A stretch of DNA of 22,062 bases from assembly GCA_964395765.1 (NCBI GenBank), contig CAYNCU010000043.1, positions 1-22,062 on the forward strand, given 5' to 3'. Made by a program: the position numbers and the translations under genes. The notes beneath the pieces were generated by a model. That model had not been told where the DNA came from. It ran no database searches and saw nothing but the letters and a program-made list of their open reading frames with translations. The DNA comes from DATDPY01 sp964395765. GTDB taxonomy: Bacteria; Bacteroidota; Bacteroidia; Cytophagales; Cyclobacteriaceae. Of the stretch, positions 21,672 through 22,062 are shown one piece after another; within the stretch, counting starts at the first letter, position 1, and each line of letters begins with the position of its first letter.

Positions 21672-22062
21672 ATGAACGATAAATTAAAATTCAATTTCCG
21701 GGATATAACTTTATCCTATGAGAGGATTGGAAATGGAAGTAAACCGGTTATTGCTTTTCATGGCTTTGGTCAGGATAGTTCGGTATTCAGAAGTTGGGAA
21801 CCGATAGCTGCGGAAGTTTATACGATATACAGCTTTGATCTTTTTTATCACGGAAGCACCTGGCCATATGGGGATACCCCTCTGAAAACAGATCTGTGGG
21901 CAGAAATTTTCAGCTCTTTTCTGGAGAAAAATGGTATTCAGGAATTCACACTTCTCTCTTATAGTATAGGTACCAGGATGGCACTGGTTTTATTGGATAG
22001 AATTCCCGGGAATATAAAACAGATAATTTTAATAGCTCCAGATGGCCTGAAATTGAATTTCT
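21672..22062 (+). CDS. Alpha/beta hydrolase, 5' part (runs off the window)
   Basis: From ATG 21672 the frame stays open to the last base, giving 130 residues of an alpha/beta hydrolase. KPVIAFHGFGQDSSVF carries the oxyanion-hole HGFG, FDLFYHGSTW follows the beta-4 region, and LLSYSIGTRMAL is the nucleophile elbow. The elbow reads SYSIG, so the usual first Gly of GxSxG is Ser, a tolerated variation in some members. The catalytic Asp and His would lie beyond the window. The frame is also open upstream to GTG 21600, but ATG 21672 fits the hydrolase start better. Substrate unknown. Confidence 0.85.
   Translation, partial: MNDKLKFNFRDITLSYERIGNGSKPVIAFHGFGQDSSVFRSWEPIAAEVYTIYSFDLFYHGSTWPYGDTPLKTDLWAEIFSSFLEKNGIQEFTLLSYSIGTRMALVLLDRIPGNIKQIILIAPDGLKLNF

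Overview
The window looks like chromosomal DNA from a member of the Bacteroidota, probably an environmental lineage assembled from a metagenome (inference). Pointers are the gene order leucine dehydrogenase-nusB-ytxH-DUF1573-yajC-ybbR-coaE, many lipoprotein signals, a C10 (streptopain) protease with a Spi_C10 propeptide, a PorV-like outer membrane barrel, FG-GAP repeat proteins, few clear Shine-Dalgarno sites and TAnnTTTG-type -7 boxes. TGA ends several intact genes (coaE, the HhH barrel gene, the rhodanese), so the standard bacterial code applies. No rRNA, tRNA, CRISPR array, transposase or integrase gene was found.

Layout. 1-413: a gene-free repeat array of three ~100-bp elements bounded by inverted copies of a TAGCGGTCTGACG-type motif. 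A fourth copy lies at 21467-21569. 615-2320: an AT-rich pair, a C10 protease split by an in-frame TGA and a small lipoprotein. 2385-7489 (minus): a seven-gene run covering amino-acid catabolism (leucine dehydrogenase), transcription (NusB), envelope and secretion (YtxH-type protein, DUF1573 lipoprotein, YajC, YbbR) and CoA synthesis (CoaE). 7633-12918 (plus): an ABC half-transporter, then a PorV-like barrel, an outer-membrane protein with an N-terminal ComEA-like helix-hairpin-helix domain, and an unrecognised protein, closely spaced or overlapping. 12912-14054 (minus): a secreted TPR protein. 14313-15929 (plus): a lipoprotein with a c-type heme motif and VCBS/FG-GAP calcium-binding repeats. 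16062-17661 (minus): osmC-metZ, divergent from 17736-19085 (plus): a rhodanese and a Tat-exported glycosylasparaginase. 19086-19447: no gene seen. 19448-21404 (minus): a B3/B4-domain protein and a membrane metallophosphoesterase whose N-terminus is cut off by an in-frame TAA. 21672-22062 (plus): the start of an alpha/beta hydrolase.

Most of the core is ordinary and conserved. The items most worth a second look are: the ~100-bp inverted-end elements at both ends of the window; the fact that the gene nearest each repeat cluster carries a single in-frame stop; the outer-membrane barrel with a DNA-binding-type helix-hairpin-helix; the ABC half-transporter with Asp in place of the catalytic Glu and no adjacent partner; and the palindrome between two divergent promoter-like elements at 7489-7584.
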